Assembly (NCBI RefSeq): GCF_003853645.1
Contig: NZ_QTPO01000042.1
Location: 1 to 64,000 of the forward strand
Direction: 5' to 3'
DNA length: 64,000 nucleotides
DNA from: Burkholderia sp. Bp9143
GTDB taxonomy: Bacteria > Pseudomonadota > Gammaproteobacteria > Burkholderiales > Burkholderiaceae
The notes below the pieces were generated by a model. It saw nothing but the letters and a program-made list of their open reading frames with translations, had not been told where the DNA came from and made no database searches. Below, in pieces: positions 9,080 to 17,250 of the stretch. The stretch's first letter is position 1; every line of letters begins with the position of its first letter. Both the position numbers and the translations under genes were made by a program.

Positions 9080-9397
9080 ATGGCGCATACGCATACGGAG
9101 CATTTCGCCAGCTTCGCTGATTTCTACCCGTACTACCTGAATGAACACCAGAACCTGACGTCGCGGCGGCTGCATTTCATCGGCTCGCTCGGCGTGATCG
9201 GCTGCGTCGCGATGGCGATCGCGACGGGCCACTGGCCATGGCTGCCGGCGGCGGTCGTGTGCGGCTACGGATTCGCGTGGGTCGGGCACTTCTTCTTCGA
9301 GAAGAACCGCCCCGCCACATTCCGGCACCCGATCTACAGCCTGATGGGCGACTGGGTGATGTTCAAGGACATCTGCACCGGCAAGATTCCGCTGTAA
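9080..9397 (+). CDS. Mpo1-like (DUF962) membrane protein
   Basis: The 105-residue protein belongs to the family of yeast Mpo1/YGL010w, a dioxygenase in alpha-oxidation of 2-hydroxy fatty acids. It shows the conserved histidines in YYLNEHQNLTSRRLHFIGS and the HFFFEKNRPATFRHP motif, with two hydrophobic segments between about residues 32 and 75. A strong GAGGAGA ribosome site precedes ATG 9080 by 5 bases. Bacterial function is not established; an iron-dependent oxygenase role is inferred from the family. Confidence 0.85.
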   Translation: MAHTHTEHFASFADFYPYYLNEHQNLTSRRLHFIGSLGVIGCVAMAIATGHWPWLPAAVVCGYGFAWVGHFFFEKNRPATFRHPIYSLMGDWVMFKDICTGKIPL

Positions 9398-9415
9398 CGC
9401 CCGCCCGGCACCGCG

Positions 9416-10747
9416 TCACGCCGTTTTCGGCGGCCGCGCGTGCGGGTCGTGCGCGTCGCCGGGCACGGGCCCCGGCACGGTCGTGGCCGGCTGCACACCC
9501 GTCAGCCGGTGCGCGGCGATCAGCGACGCGAGCGATACGTCGAATCGATCGTTCGACAGCACCTCGAGCAGTGCCGCACCTTCGACGTGGCTGCGACGCC
9601 GTTGCAGCTGGTAGGTCAGCTCGGTGCGGTCGATCACCAGCACGTCGAACAGCTGCGCCAGCGTCAGTTGCTCCGGGTTGGCCAGCAGGATGTAGCGCGG
9701 CGGCGGCTCGCTGTTGTCCAGCCGCGCGATCCATTCCCGCTCCTCCATCGTCTGCAGCAGCCGTTGCGCGGTTTCCATGTCGCAGCGCAACATGGTCGCG
9801 AGCCGCATTGCGGTATAGCCCGCCTTGCCGACCGCGCGCGCCTCGGCCAGCCGCGCGAGCAATTCGAGCGCGTCGAGCAGGTCGCTGCCCGGATAGTGGA
9901 TGCGATGGAACTGGCCGACGCGGATCGCCGGCAGCGCGGACGCTACCATCGCGCCGAGCAGCGCGATGAACCAGCTCAGATACACCCACAACAGGAACAC
10001 CGGCAGCGCCGCGAACGCGCCGTAGACAGCCGTATAGGTCGGAATGCGCCGCACGTAGTAGCCGAAGCCGCGCTTCGCGAGCTCGAATGCGATGGCCGCG
10101 AACAGACCGCCGATCACCGCATCGCGCCATGCGACCGTGCAGTTCGGCAGGTAGACGTACAGCAGCGTGAACGCGAGCACCGTCAGCGGCAGCGACACGA
10201 GCGCGAGCAGCCACTCGATGATCGACGTCGACGGCGCGGCGCCCGTGAACGCGAGCGACTGCGTGAACAGGTAGGACGAGATCGACAGGCTCACGCCGAA
10301 CAGCAGCGGGCCGAGCGTGATCAGCGCCCAGTACGCGAGCACGCGCTGCGCGAACGGCCGCGGCTTGCGCACGCGCCAGATCAGGTTGAACGCCGATTCG
10401 ATCGTCATCATCGTCATCACCGACGTGACGACCAGCACGATCAGGCCGGCCGTCGTCAGCCCCTTGGCCTTCGACGCGAACTGGTTCAGGTACTTGAAGA
10501 TCTGGACGTTGAACTGCGCGGGCATCAGGTGATCCGCGAGGAACCCCTGCAGCGAGATCTGGAACGACGCGAACATCGGGAACGCGGTGAACAGCGCGAA
10601 CGCGACGGTGATGAGCGGCACGAGTGCCAGCATCGTCGTGAACGTGAGACTGCCCGCCACCTGCGGGATGCGATCCTCGGCACTGCGCCGGGCCGCGAAC
10701 TGCGCGAGGCGCTTGAGGGTGTCGAGATCGACGCTCAACTTCGGCAA
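9416..10747 (-). CDS. YihY/virulence factor BrkB family membrane protein
   Basis: This 443-residue protein has about six transmembrane helices in residues 30-290, typical of YihY/BrkB, formerly mislabelled ribonuclease BN. Conserved elements include AGSLTFTTMLALVPLITVAFA at the N-terminus and LLWVYLSWFIALLGA in the last helices. A soluble C-terminal tail of about 150 residues follows, predicted to hold a winged-helix-like segment (MRLATMLRCDMETAQRLL). The molecular function of the family is unsettled. The gene ends 18 bases from the convergent DUF962 gene. Confidence 0.88.
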   Translation of the reverse strand: MPKLSVDLDTLKRLAQFAARRSAEDRIPQVAGSLTFTTMLALVPLITVAFALFTAFPMFASFQISLQGFLADHLMPAQFNVQIFKYLNQFASKAKGLTTAGLIVLVVTSVMTMMTIESAFNLIWRVRKPRPFAQRVLAYWALITLGPLLFGVSLSISSYLFTQSLAFTGAAPSTSIIEWLLALVSLPLTVLAFTLLYVYLPNCTVAWRDAVIGGLFAAIAFELAKRGFGYYVRRIPTYTAVYGAFAALPVFLLWVYLSWFIALLGAMVASALPAIRVGQFHRIHYPGSDLLDALELLARLAEARAVGKAGYTAMRLATMLRCDMETAQRLLQTMEEREWIARLDNSEPPPRYILLANPEQLTLAQLFDVLVIDRTELTYQLQRRRSHVEGAALLEVLSNDRFDVSLASLIAAHRLTGVQPATTVPGPVPGDAHDPHARPPKTA

Positions 10748-10818
10748 ACGGCTTCTCCTTATCGATGCCGCGCGCCCGACGGCGCGCCGCCGCCGCGCTA
10801 TGCGACGACTTCAGCCCC

Positions 10819-10824
10819 TATAAT
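10819..10824 (+). promoter_or_regulatory. -10 element upstream of the wrbA-like gene
   Basis: A perfect TATAAT lies 67 bases before the ATG of the flavoprotein gene, in the gap with divergent yihY. No good -35 is visible at 16-18 bases. Confidence 0.45.
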
Positions 10825-10891
10825 AGCCGCTCGATCCAGCAGGGACCGACTGCACCGGGCATGCGCGCGGCCGCACGCGGCCCCGTCGCCC

Positions 10892-11512
10892 ATGAAAGAC
10901 ATCCTCGTCCTCTATTACAGCCGCCACGGCGCCACGCGCGATCTCGCGCTCGCGATCGCGAACGGCATCGACAGCGTGCCCGGCATGCAGGCCCGCATCC
11001 GTACCGTACCGCCCGTCTCGACGGTCTGCGAAGCCACCGCCCCCGACATCCCGGCCGACGGCCCGCCGTATGCGGAACTGCGCGATCTCGAGGAATGCGC
11101 GGGCCTCGCGCTCGGCTCGCCGACCCGCTTCGGCAACATGGCCGCCTCGCTCAAGTATTTCCTCGACGGCACGACCCCACAATGGCTGTCGGGCGCGCTG
11201 ACCGGCAAGCCGGCGAGCGTGTTCACGTCGACCGGCAGCCTGCACGGCGGCCAGGAGTCGACGCTGCTGTCGATGATGTTGCCGCTGCTGCATCACGGGA
11301 TGATGATCGTCGGCATCCCGTACACGGAATCCGCGCTCAGCACGACACGCACCGGCGGCACGCCGTACGGCGCGTCGCACGTGTCGCAGCACGATCGCAG
11401 TGCGCCCGAAGGGCTGTCGGCTGATGAAAAGGCGCTCGCGGCCGCGCTCGGCGTGCGGCTCGCCCGCGCGGCGGCCGCGCTGTCCGCCGCCCAGGCCACC
11501 GAAGCCGCATGA
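10892..11512 (+). CDS. wrbA: NAD(P)H:quinone oxidoreductase, WrbA-type flavoprotein
   Basis: The 206-residue flavodoxin-fold enzyme probably carries out two-electron reduction of quinones using FMN and NAD(P)H. It shows the phosphate-binding loop near the start (LVLYYSRHGATRDLA), the LGSPTRFGNMAASLKYFLD motif of WrbA, and TSTGSLHGGQE. It starts at ATG 10892 (MKDILVLY). Its stop codon overlaps the next start (ATGA), so it is translationally coupled to a DUF2069 membrane protein. Confidence 0.87.
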   Translation: MKDILVLYYSRHGATRDLALAIANGIDSVPGMQARIRTVPPVSTVCEATAPDIPADGPPYAELRDLEECAGLALGSPTRFGNMAASLKYFLDGTTPQWLSGALTGKPASVFTSTGSLHGGQESTLLSMMLPLLHHGMMIVGIPYTESALSTTRTGGTPYGASHVSQHDRSAPEGLSADEKALAAALGVRLARAAAALSAAQATEAA

Positions 11513-11901
11513 ACGCGCCCGCCCGCCCCGCCGTCGCCGCCCGGCCGCACTACGCGCTGGCCGCCGCCGCGTGCCTCGTCGCGCTGATCGCGCTGTCGCT
11601 CGCGTGGGAACTGTGGCTCGCGCCGCTGCGCCCGGGCGGCTCGGCGCTGATGCTCAAGGCCGTGCCGCTCGCGCTCGCGCTGCCCGGCGTCTGGCGGCGT
11701 AACATCTATACGATGCAGTGGGCGAGCATGCTGATCCTCGTCTATTTCGCCGAAGGCATCGTGCGCGGCATGTCCGACCGCGGATTGTCCGCGACGCTCG
11801 GCTGGTGCGAGACCGCGCTCACCGTCGGCTTCTTCGTGGCTGCGCTGGCCTACGTCGCACCGTTCAAGCGCGCGGCGAAGCAGCAGCGCGCCGCGTCCTG
11901 A
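11509..11901 (+). CDS. DUF2069 membrane protein
   Basis: The 130-residue protein has about four hydrophobic helices and matches DUF2069 in length and in the LWLAPLRPGG ... LALPGVWRRNIYTMQWASMLILVYFAEGIVR pattern. Function is unknown. Its ATG overlaps the stop codon of the WrbA-like gene by four bases, which suggests the two are made together and work at the membrane in the same process. Confidence 0.82.
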   Translation: MNAPARPAVAARPHYALAAAACLVALIALSLAWELWLAPLRPGGSALMLKAVPLALALPGVWRRNIYTMQWASMLILVYFAEGIVRGMSDRGLSATLGWCETALTVGFFVAALAYVAPFKRAAKQQRAAS

Positions 11902-11921
11902 CCCTTACGCGACCGAACGTG

Positions 11922-13343
11922 ATGATTTCTTCCGAAGCCTTCGTATCCGCCTGCCGAGACGCGATCGGCGCCGCCTGCGTGCTGACCGACCCGCACGACA
12001 CCGAGCCGTTCCTGACCGACTGGCGCCGCCGCTACAAGGGCAGCGCATGCGCGGTGCTGAAACCGGCCGATACGGCCGAAGTCGCCGCGCTCGTCCGGCT
12101 CGCGAACACGCACGGCGTCGCGCTCGTGCCGCAAGGCGGCAACACGGGCCTCGCCGGCGGCGCGACGCCCGACGCGAGCGGCGCCCAGGCCGTGCTGAGC
12201 CTCGTGCGCCTGAACCGCGTGCGGGCGCTCGATCCGCACAACAACACGATCACGGTCGACGCCGGCGTGATCCTCGCCGACGTGCAGGCGCGCGCCCGCG
12301 AGGGCGGCCGGCTGTTCGCGCTGAGCCTCGCCGCCGAAGGCAGTTGCACGATCGGCGGCAACCTGTCGACCAACGCGGGCGGCACCGCGGTGCTCCGCTA
12401 CGGCAACGCACGCGAGCTGTGCCTTGGGCTCGAGGTCGTGACGCCGCAGGGCGAGATCTGGGACGGCCTGCGCGGGTTGCGCAAGGACAACACCGGCTAC
12501 GACCTGCGCGACCTGTTCATCGGCGCCGAAGGCACGCTCGGGATCATCACGGCCGCCGTGATGAAGCTGCATCCGCTGCCGGCCGCGCAGGTCACCGCGC
12601 TGGCCGCGCTCGAGTCGCCGCACGCGGCGCTCGATTTCCTCGCGCTCGCGCAGCGCGCGGCCGGCCCGCTGCTGACCGGCTTCGAGCTGATGTCGGACTT
12701 CTGCATGCAGCTCGTCGGCAAGCACTATCCGCAACTGCGCTACCCGTTCGACCGCACGCATGCGCAGACGGTGCTGCTCGAACTGTCGGACAACGAGAGC
12801 GAAACACATGCGCGCGCGCTGTTCGAGAAGCTGATGGAAGAGGCGTTCGAGGCCGGGCTCGTAGTCGACGCGGTGGTCGCGGAAAATCTCGCGCAGTCGC
12901 GCGCGTTCTGGGACCTGCGCGAACACATTCCGCTCGCGCAGGCCGACGAAGGACTCAACATCAAGCACGACATCGCGGTGCCGATCTCGTCGGTCGCGCG
13001 CTTCATCGACGAAACCGACGCGGCGATCCAGCAGGCCGCGCCGGGCGCGCGGATGGTCACGTTCGGCCACCTCGGCGACGGCAACCTGCACTACAACGTG
13101 CAGACGCCCGAAGGCGGCGACCCGAAGGCGTTCCTCGCGGCATTCCAGAAGCCGATCAACCGAATCGTCTACGACAACGTGCACCGTCACCACGGCACGA
13201 TCAGCGCGGAGCACGGGATCGGCCAGTTGAAGATCGACGACGCGCAGCGCTACAAGTCGCCGGTCGAAACGGCGCTCATGCGCACGCTGAAGACCGCGCT
13301 CGACCCACGCGGGCTGATGAATCCCGGCAAGGTCCTGCGCTGA
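11922..13343 (+). CDS. FAD-binding oxidoreductase, D-2-hydroxyacid (hydroxyglutarate) dehydrogenase type
   Basis: The 473-residue protein belongs to the GlcD/D2HGDH/D-lactate dehydrogenase family. The N-terminal FAD-binding domain (about 40-220) has the PQGGNTGLAGGATPD motif and the SLAAEGSCTIGGNLSTNAGG loop. The C-terminal FAD-linked oxidase domain ends with HHGTISAEHGIGQLK and DPRGLMNPGKVL. It probably oxidises a D-2-hydroxyacid and passes electrons to ETF or quinone; the ETF-QO gene lies in the same window but far away. ATG 11922 is 20 bases after the DUF2069 stop, so it may share that operon. Confidence 0.88.
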   Translation: MISSEAFVSACRDAIGAACVLTDPHDTEPFLTDWRRRYKGSACAVLKPADTAEVAALVRLANTHGVALVPQGGNTGLAGGATPDASGAQAVLSLVRLNRVRALDPHNNTITVDAGVILADVQARAREGGRLFALSLAAEGSCTIGGNLSTNAGGTAVLRYGNARELCLGLEVVTPQGEIWDGLRGLRKDNTGYDLRDLFIGAEGTLGIITAAVMKLHPLPAAQVTALAALESPHAALDFLALAQRAAGPLLTGFELMSDFCMQLVGKHYPQLRYPFDRTHAQTVLLELSDNESETHARALFEKLMEEAFEAGLVVDAVVAENLAQSRAFWDLREHIPLAQADEGLNIKHDIAVPISSVARFIDETDAAIQQAAPGARMVTFGHLGDGNLHYNVQTPEGGDPKAFLAAFQKPINRIVYDNVHRHHGTISAEHGIGQLKIDDAQRYKSPVETALMRTLKTALDPRGLMNPGKVLR

Positions 13344-13368
13344 AGCCACCCACCCCGGAGCGATGTTC

Positions 13369-14196
13369 ATGAGAGTTCGCGTCCTGTCCGACCTGCATCT
13401 CGAATGCAACCAGCCCGACACGATCGCGCATGCCGACGCGGATCTCGTCGTGCTGGCCGGCGACATCCACAATCACGCGGAAGGCCTGCGCTGGGCCGCC
13501 GAGACGTTCGATCCGGGCGTGCCGGTGGTCTACGTGCCGGGCAACCACGAGTACTACGACGGGGAATTCGGCGCGCTCGAAACCGCGATGCGCGACGCCG
13601 CGCAGGCGATCGACCACGTGCATTACCTGAACAACGGCGTGTACGTCGATCCGGCGCAGCGCTTTCGCGTGCTGGGCACGACGCTGTGGACCGATTTCTC
13701 GCTGTTCGGCGCCGACGAGGCGAGCATCGCACGCGCGATCGAGGCCGGCGTGCGCGTGATGCTCGATTTCAAGGGATTGATCCAGGTGACGTGGCCGCAC
13801 GATGCGGCACTGCATGCGGCTGAGGCGCCGGAGCGGGACTTCACGCCGGCCGACGCGATCGCGCTGCACCGGCAAAGCCGCGCGTGGCTGGAGGCACGGC
13901 TCGCGACGCCGTTCGCGGGCCGCACGATCGTCGTCACCCATCATGCGCCGCACCTGCGCTCGCTGGCGGAGCGCTATGCCGAAGACCTGGCGTCGGCGGG
14001 ATTCGTCATGGACATGGCGGAACTCGTGCGGCCGCCCGTGGACCTGTGGATCCACGGCCACACGCATACTTCATTCGATTACGTGACCGACAGCGGCACG
14101 CACGTGGTGTGCAACCCGCGCGGCTATATTCACCGGCGCACCGGCGAACTGGAAAATCCCGCGTTTACGTGGGACAGAGTGGTCGAACTCGGCTGA
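13369..14196 (+). CDS. Calcineurin-like metallophosphoesterase
   Basis: The 275-residue cytosolic phosphoesterase has the full dimetal signature in order: SDLHLE near residue 7, GDIHNH, GNHEYYDG, THHAPH and HGHTHTSFD near the C-terminus. Two in-frame starts exist; ATG 13369 is preferred because GGAG is 8 bases upstream, against 2 bases for ATG 13363. It follows the FAD-oxidase gene by 25 bases, in one direction with it. The physiological substrate is unknown. Confidence 0.88.
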   Translation: MRVRVLSDLHLECNQPDTIAHADADLVVLAGDIHNHAEGLRWAAETFDPGVPVVYVPGNHEYYDGEFGALETAMRDAAQAIDHVHYLNNGVYVDPAQRFRVLGTTLWTDFSLFGADEASIARAIEAGVRVMLDFKGLIQVTWPHDAALHAAEAPERDFTPADAIALHRQSRAWLEARLATPFAGRTIVVTHHAPHLRSLAERYAEDLASAGFVMDMAELVRPPVDLWIHGHTHTSFDYVTDSGTHVVCNPRGYIHRRTGELENPAFTWDRVVELG

Positions 14197-14217
14197 GCGC
14201 CGAGCCGTCAGGCCATC

Positions 14218-14236
14218 GGGCCGCGTGATGCGGCCC
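14218..14236. terminator. Hairpin between convergent genes
   Basis: GGGCCGC-GTGAT-GCGGCCC is a perfect 7-bp stem lying between the metallophosphoesterase stop and the end of a small leftward gene. It has no T run, so it is only a weak intrinsic terminator candidate for either strand. Confidence 0.45.
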
Positions 14237-14259
14237 TCCCCGATCTGAAAGCCTCCCGA

Positions 14260-14418
14260 TCAGCGATCGGCGCGGCGCGATCCATTCGACGACGGGCGCA
14301 CGCGCACCGGCACCGGCTTCATCCGCGCCTTCATCGCGCGCAGCAGATCGCGCGTCGCCGCGGCGGCGGCAGCCGCACCAAGCAGAACTCCAAGGCCGAT
14401 CATCAGTTGCGTATCCAT
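14260..14418 (-). CDS. Small hypothetical single-pass membrane protein
   Basis: This 52-residue open frame has a credible ribosome site (GGAG 5 bases before ATG 14418). It starts MDTQLMIGLGVLLG and has one alanine-rich hydrophobic helix at about residues 5-22, then a strongly basic tail (RAMKARMKPVPVRVRP) expected on the cytoplasmic side. I recognise no family. The gene stands alone and is preceded by an ACAGT-N5-ACTGT inverted repeat at 14461-14475. Confidence 0.5.
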   Translation of the reverse strand: MDTQLMIGLGVLLGAAAAAAATRDLLRAMKARMKPVPVRVRPSSNGSRRADR

Positions 14419-14460
14419 TCCAACTCCGGGTGTGGGCAGATCCAAATCTCCATGATTGAA

Positions 14461-14475
14461 ACAGTATCAAACTGT
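14461..14475. repeat. Inverted repeat upstream of the small membrane protein
   Basis: ACAGT-ATCAA-ACTGT, 43 bases upstream of the start at 14418. It could be an operator; nothing else supports this. Confidence 0.3.
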
Positions 14476-14519
14476 CCGCTGTCCGTTGGTAAAAAAATGT
14501 TGCGTGAACGACAAATCTC

Positions 14520-14536
14520 GTCAGATTGCGTCTGAC
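14520..14536 (-). terminator. Possible hairpin terminator of the LysR gene
   Basis: GTCAGA-TTGCG-TCTGAC forms a 6-bp stem 8 bases beyond the LysR stop. A T-rich stretch follows only some 20 bases later on the minus strand, so the call is weak. Confidence 0.35.
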
Positions 14537-14543
14537 CGCGCCG

Positions 14544-15485
14544 TCATGTCGCAGCCGTGAACTGCGCGAGCGCGGCTTCGTCGGCTTCCAGCGTGGCCGG
14601 CAGCTCGTCGCGCAGGAAATCGACCCAGGTGCGGATTTTCGCGTCGAGGTACTGGCGCGACGGATACAGCGCGTAGATGTTCATCACGTGCGACCGGTAT
14701 TCGGGCATCACACGCACGATGTGCCCGCTGCGCAGCCCGCCGATCGCCGAATAGAGCGGCAACCCGCCGATCCCCATCCCCTCCCGCACGGCCACCGCGA
14801 GCGCCTCGGCGACGTTCACGCGGAACGGCGGCGCCGTGATCGGAATCACCTCGTCGCCGCGCGGCCCCGACAGCGACCAGTCGTCGAAGTGAAAGCCGGG
14901 CGCGACCATCCCGAGACAGACGTGCTGCTCGAGATCGGCCGGCGTCCGCGGCATGCCGTGCGCCTCGACATAGCCCGGCGACGCACACACGACGCTGTAG
15001 CTCTCGCCGAGCCGCTGCGACACGAGCCCCGAATCGGGCAGGTCGCGGCCGACGACGATCGCGACGTCGTACCCCTCGTCGAGCAGGTCGGGCATCCGCT
15101 GCGCGAGCGTCAGTTCGACGTGCACGTCCGGATAGCGCTGCCGGTAGCGCGCGATGGCCGGCACCAGGTAGTGCTGCCCGAGGCTCGTGAAGCAATGGAC
15201 CTTCAGCTTGCCCGACGGCCGCGCGTGCGCGTCGCCCGCTTCGGCTTCGGCCTGGTCGACGTACGCGAGGATCTGCTCACAGCGCTGCAGGTAGCGCTCG
15301 CCCGCTTCGGTCAGCGCGATCCGGCGCGTCGTCCGGTTCAGGAGGCGCGTGCGCAGGTGCGCCTCGAGATCCGACACGGCGCGCGACGCATAGGCGGTAG
15401 TCGAATTCATCTGCTGGGCGGCCGCGGTAAAGCTCCCCGCGTCGACCACTCGGACGAATACCCGCATGTTTTGTAACGTATCCAT
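14544..15485 (-). CDS. LysR-family regulator of the efflux operon
   Basis: The 313-residue regulator has an N-terminal winged helix (MRVFVRVVDAGSFTAAAQQMN ... SRAVSDLEAHL, residues about 6-60) and a substrate-binding-like effector domain. The start ATG 15485 gives the standard MDTLQNMRVFV N-terminus; the frame is open twelve codons further. It is divergent from the NodT/FUSC/DUF1656/HlyD operon with 157 bases between, an arrangement like AaeR and the aaeXAB aromatic-acid efflux genes. It probably activates efflux in response to an aromatic or hydrophobic acid. Confidence 0.87.
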   Translation of the reverse strand: MDTLQNMRVFVRVVDAGSFTAAAQQMNSTTAYASRAVSDLEAHLRTRLLNRTTRRIALTEAGERYLQRCEQILAYVDQAEAEAGDAHARPSGKLKVHCFTSLGQHYLVPAIARYRQRYPDVHVELTLAQRMPDLLDEGYDVAIVVGRDLPDSGLVSQRLGESYSVVCASPGYVEAHGMPRTPADLEQHVCLGMVAPGFHFDDWSLSGPRGDEVIPITAPPFRVNVAEALAVAVREGMGIGGLPLYSAIGGLRSGHIVRVMPEYRSHVMNIYALYPSRQYLDAKIRTWVDFLRDELPATLEADEAALAQFTAAT

Positions 15486-15576
15486 CCCATTACCCGTTTG
15501 AATCCGGAGGGATTGTTGCACAGGGGCGAACCAATATTATCTCAGGATTCGTAAAAATGACTTGCACCGTTGTCCG

Positions 15577-15605
15577 TTTATTCAGGAATCACTGAAAAAT
15601 ATAAT
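15577..15605 (+). promoter_or_regulatory. Promoter of the efflux operon
   Basis: A perfect -10 TATAAT (15600-15605) with TTTATT 17 bases upstream, ending 37 bases before the GTG start. A TTCAG-N6-CTGAA inverted repeat (15581-15596) lies between the two elements, a fitting place for the divergent LysR protein. Confidence 0.6.
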
Positions 15606-15642
15606 CGCATCCGACTCATCTATATCCGAAAGGGAGAAAATC

Positions 15643-17235
15643 GTGCGGTCTCCGGCAATAAAAGGGACGCTGGCACTGGCGGTTCTTGCAGTCTCATTAA
15701 TAATGGCCGGATGCGCGAGCATGGGCGACAACAAGCCGCAGTCCGCCCGCATCGAAGCAAACGCGCTCGATGCCGGTGCCGCGATCCGAGCGGCGGACCG
15801 CGATGCGGGCTGGCCCGCGGCCGACTGGTGGCGCGCGTACCGCGATCCGCAACTCGACGCGTGGATCGCCGCGGCGCAGGCCGGCAACCCGACCCTCGCG
15901 GCCGCCGAGGCCCGCGTGCGCGAAGCGCAGGCGATGGCGCGCGTGGCCCGTTCGGCCGAGCTGCCGCAGATCAACGGCAACCTGTCGCTGATGCGCGAGC
16001 ACTGGCCCGACAACGTGTTCTACGGCCCGGGCCCGCTCGCGAACGCCGATACCTGGAACAACACCGGCACGCTCGGCCTGTCGTACCACCTCGACCTGTG
16101 GGGCAAGGACAAGAACGCGACCGAGCGCGCGCTCGACACCGCGCATGCGACCGCGGCCGATGCACGGGCGGCGAAGCTCGAGCTCGAGGTCAACGTCGTG
16201 CGCGCGTACGTCGGCATGTCGATGAACTACGCTCTGCTCGACCTCGCGCACGAAACGTTCGAACGCCAGCGCTCGCTGGCCGATCTCGCGCACAAGCGGC
16301 TGCAGGCCGGCCTCGGCACGCAGCTCGAAGTCAGCCAGGCCGAATCGACGCTGCCCGACTACGAGCGCCAGATCGACAGCTATGAAGAAGCGATCCAGCT
16401 CGCGCGCCACCAGCTCGCCGCGCTCGCGGGCAAGGGCCCGGGCGCCGGCGACGCGATCAAGCGGCCGAGCCTGTCGCTCGACGCGCCGGCCGGCCTGCCG
16501 TCCGCGCTGCCGGCCGACCTGCTCGGCCGCCGCCCGGACGTCGTCGCGGCCCGCTGGACGGTCGACGCGCAGGCCCGCGGCATCGACGTCGCGAAAGCCG
16601 CGTTCTACCCGAACATCGACCTGCTCGCGACGGTCGGCGGCTTCGGCGTGACCGCGCCGTTCACCGACTTCCTGCGCGCGATGAACGGCGGCTGGACGGC
16701 CGGCCCCGCGCTGTCGCTGCCGATCTTCGAAGGCGGTCGCCTGCGCGCGCAACTCGGTGCGGCGAACGCCGGCTACGACCAGGCGGTCGAGCGCTACAAC
16801 CAGACGATCGTCGGCGCGCTCAAGGACATCGCCGACCAGGTCGTGCGGATCCGCTCGCTCGATACGCAGAAGAAGGACGCCGCGCGCTCGGTGGCCGCCA
16901 ACGACCGCAGCTACCAACTGTCGCGCGAAGGCTTCCGCCGCGGGCTGACCGATTACGTGAACGTGCTGGTCGCGCAACAGCAGCTGCTGCGCGCGCAGGA
17001 GACGGCGGCCCGCATCGACGCGGAACGCCTCGCCGCGCACGCGCAGCTGATGGCCGCGCTCGGCGGCGGCGTCGAGACGGGGACGGACGTTCGGGGCGGC
17101 CATCCGCCCCACGACGAATCCGCCGCGGGTGCCGCCGCGCCGGCCGCCGCATCGGGTGCGAAGCCCGTCGCGGCCGTCGCCCGGCCCGCGCCGGTCGCGA
17201 CAGTCGGTACGACCGCCATGCCGGCCGCACGGTAA
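15643..17235 (+). CDS. NodT-family outer membrane efflux lipoprotein
   Basis: This 530-residue outer membrane factor is the TolC-like exit duct of a tripartite pump. The GTG start is chosen because AGGGAG lies 6 bases upstream. Residues 1-24 form a lipoprotein signal with lipobox LIMAGC (C24). Two OEP repeats follow, with typical helical segments (AAAEARVREAQAMARVARS; LLGRRPDVVAARWTVDAQA; SREGFRRGLTDYVNVLVAQQQ). The C-terminal about 60 residues are Ala/Pro-rich and low-complexity. It is first in the operon with FUSC, DUF1656 and HlyD genes. Confidence 0.92.
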   Translation: MRSPAIKGTLALAVLAVSLIMAGCASMGDNKPQSARIEANALDAGAAIRAADRDAGWPAADWWRAYRDPQLDAWIAAAQAGNPTLAAAEARVREAQAMARVARSAELPQINGNLSLMREHWPDNVFYGPGPLANADTWNNTGTLGLSYHLDLWGKDKNATERALDTAHATAADARAAKLELEVNVVRAYVGMSMNYALLDLAHETFERQRSLADLAHKRLQAGLGTQLEVSQAESTLPDYERQIDSYEEAIQLARHQLAALAGKGPGAGDAIKRPSLSLDAPAGLPSALPADLLGRRPDVVAARWTVDAQARGIDVAKAAFYPNIDLLATVGGFGVTAPFTDFLRAMNGGWTAGPALSLPIFEGGRLRAQLGAANAGYDQAVERYNQTIVGALKDIADQVVRIRSLDTQKKDAARSVAANDRSYQLSREGFRRGLTDYVNVLVAQQQLLRAQETAARIDAERLAAHAQLMAALGGGVETGTDVRGGHPPHDESAAGAAAPAAASGAKPVAAVARPAPVATVGTTAMPAAR

Positions 17236-17250
17236 CGCGGAGCGACCGCC

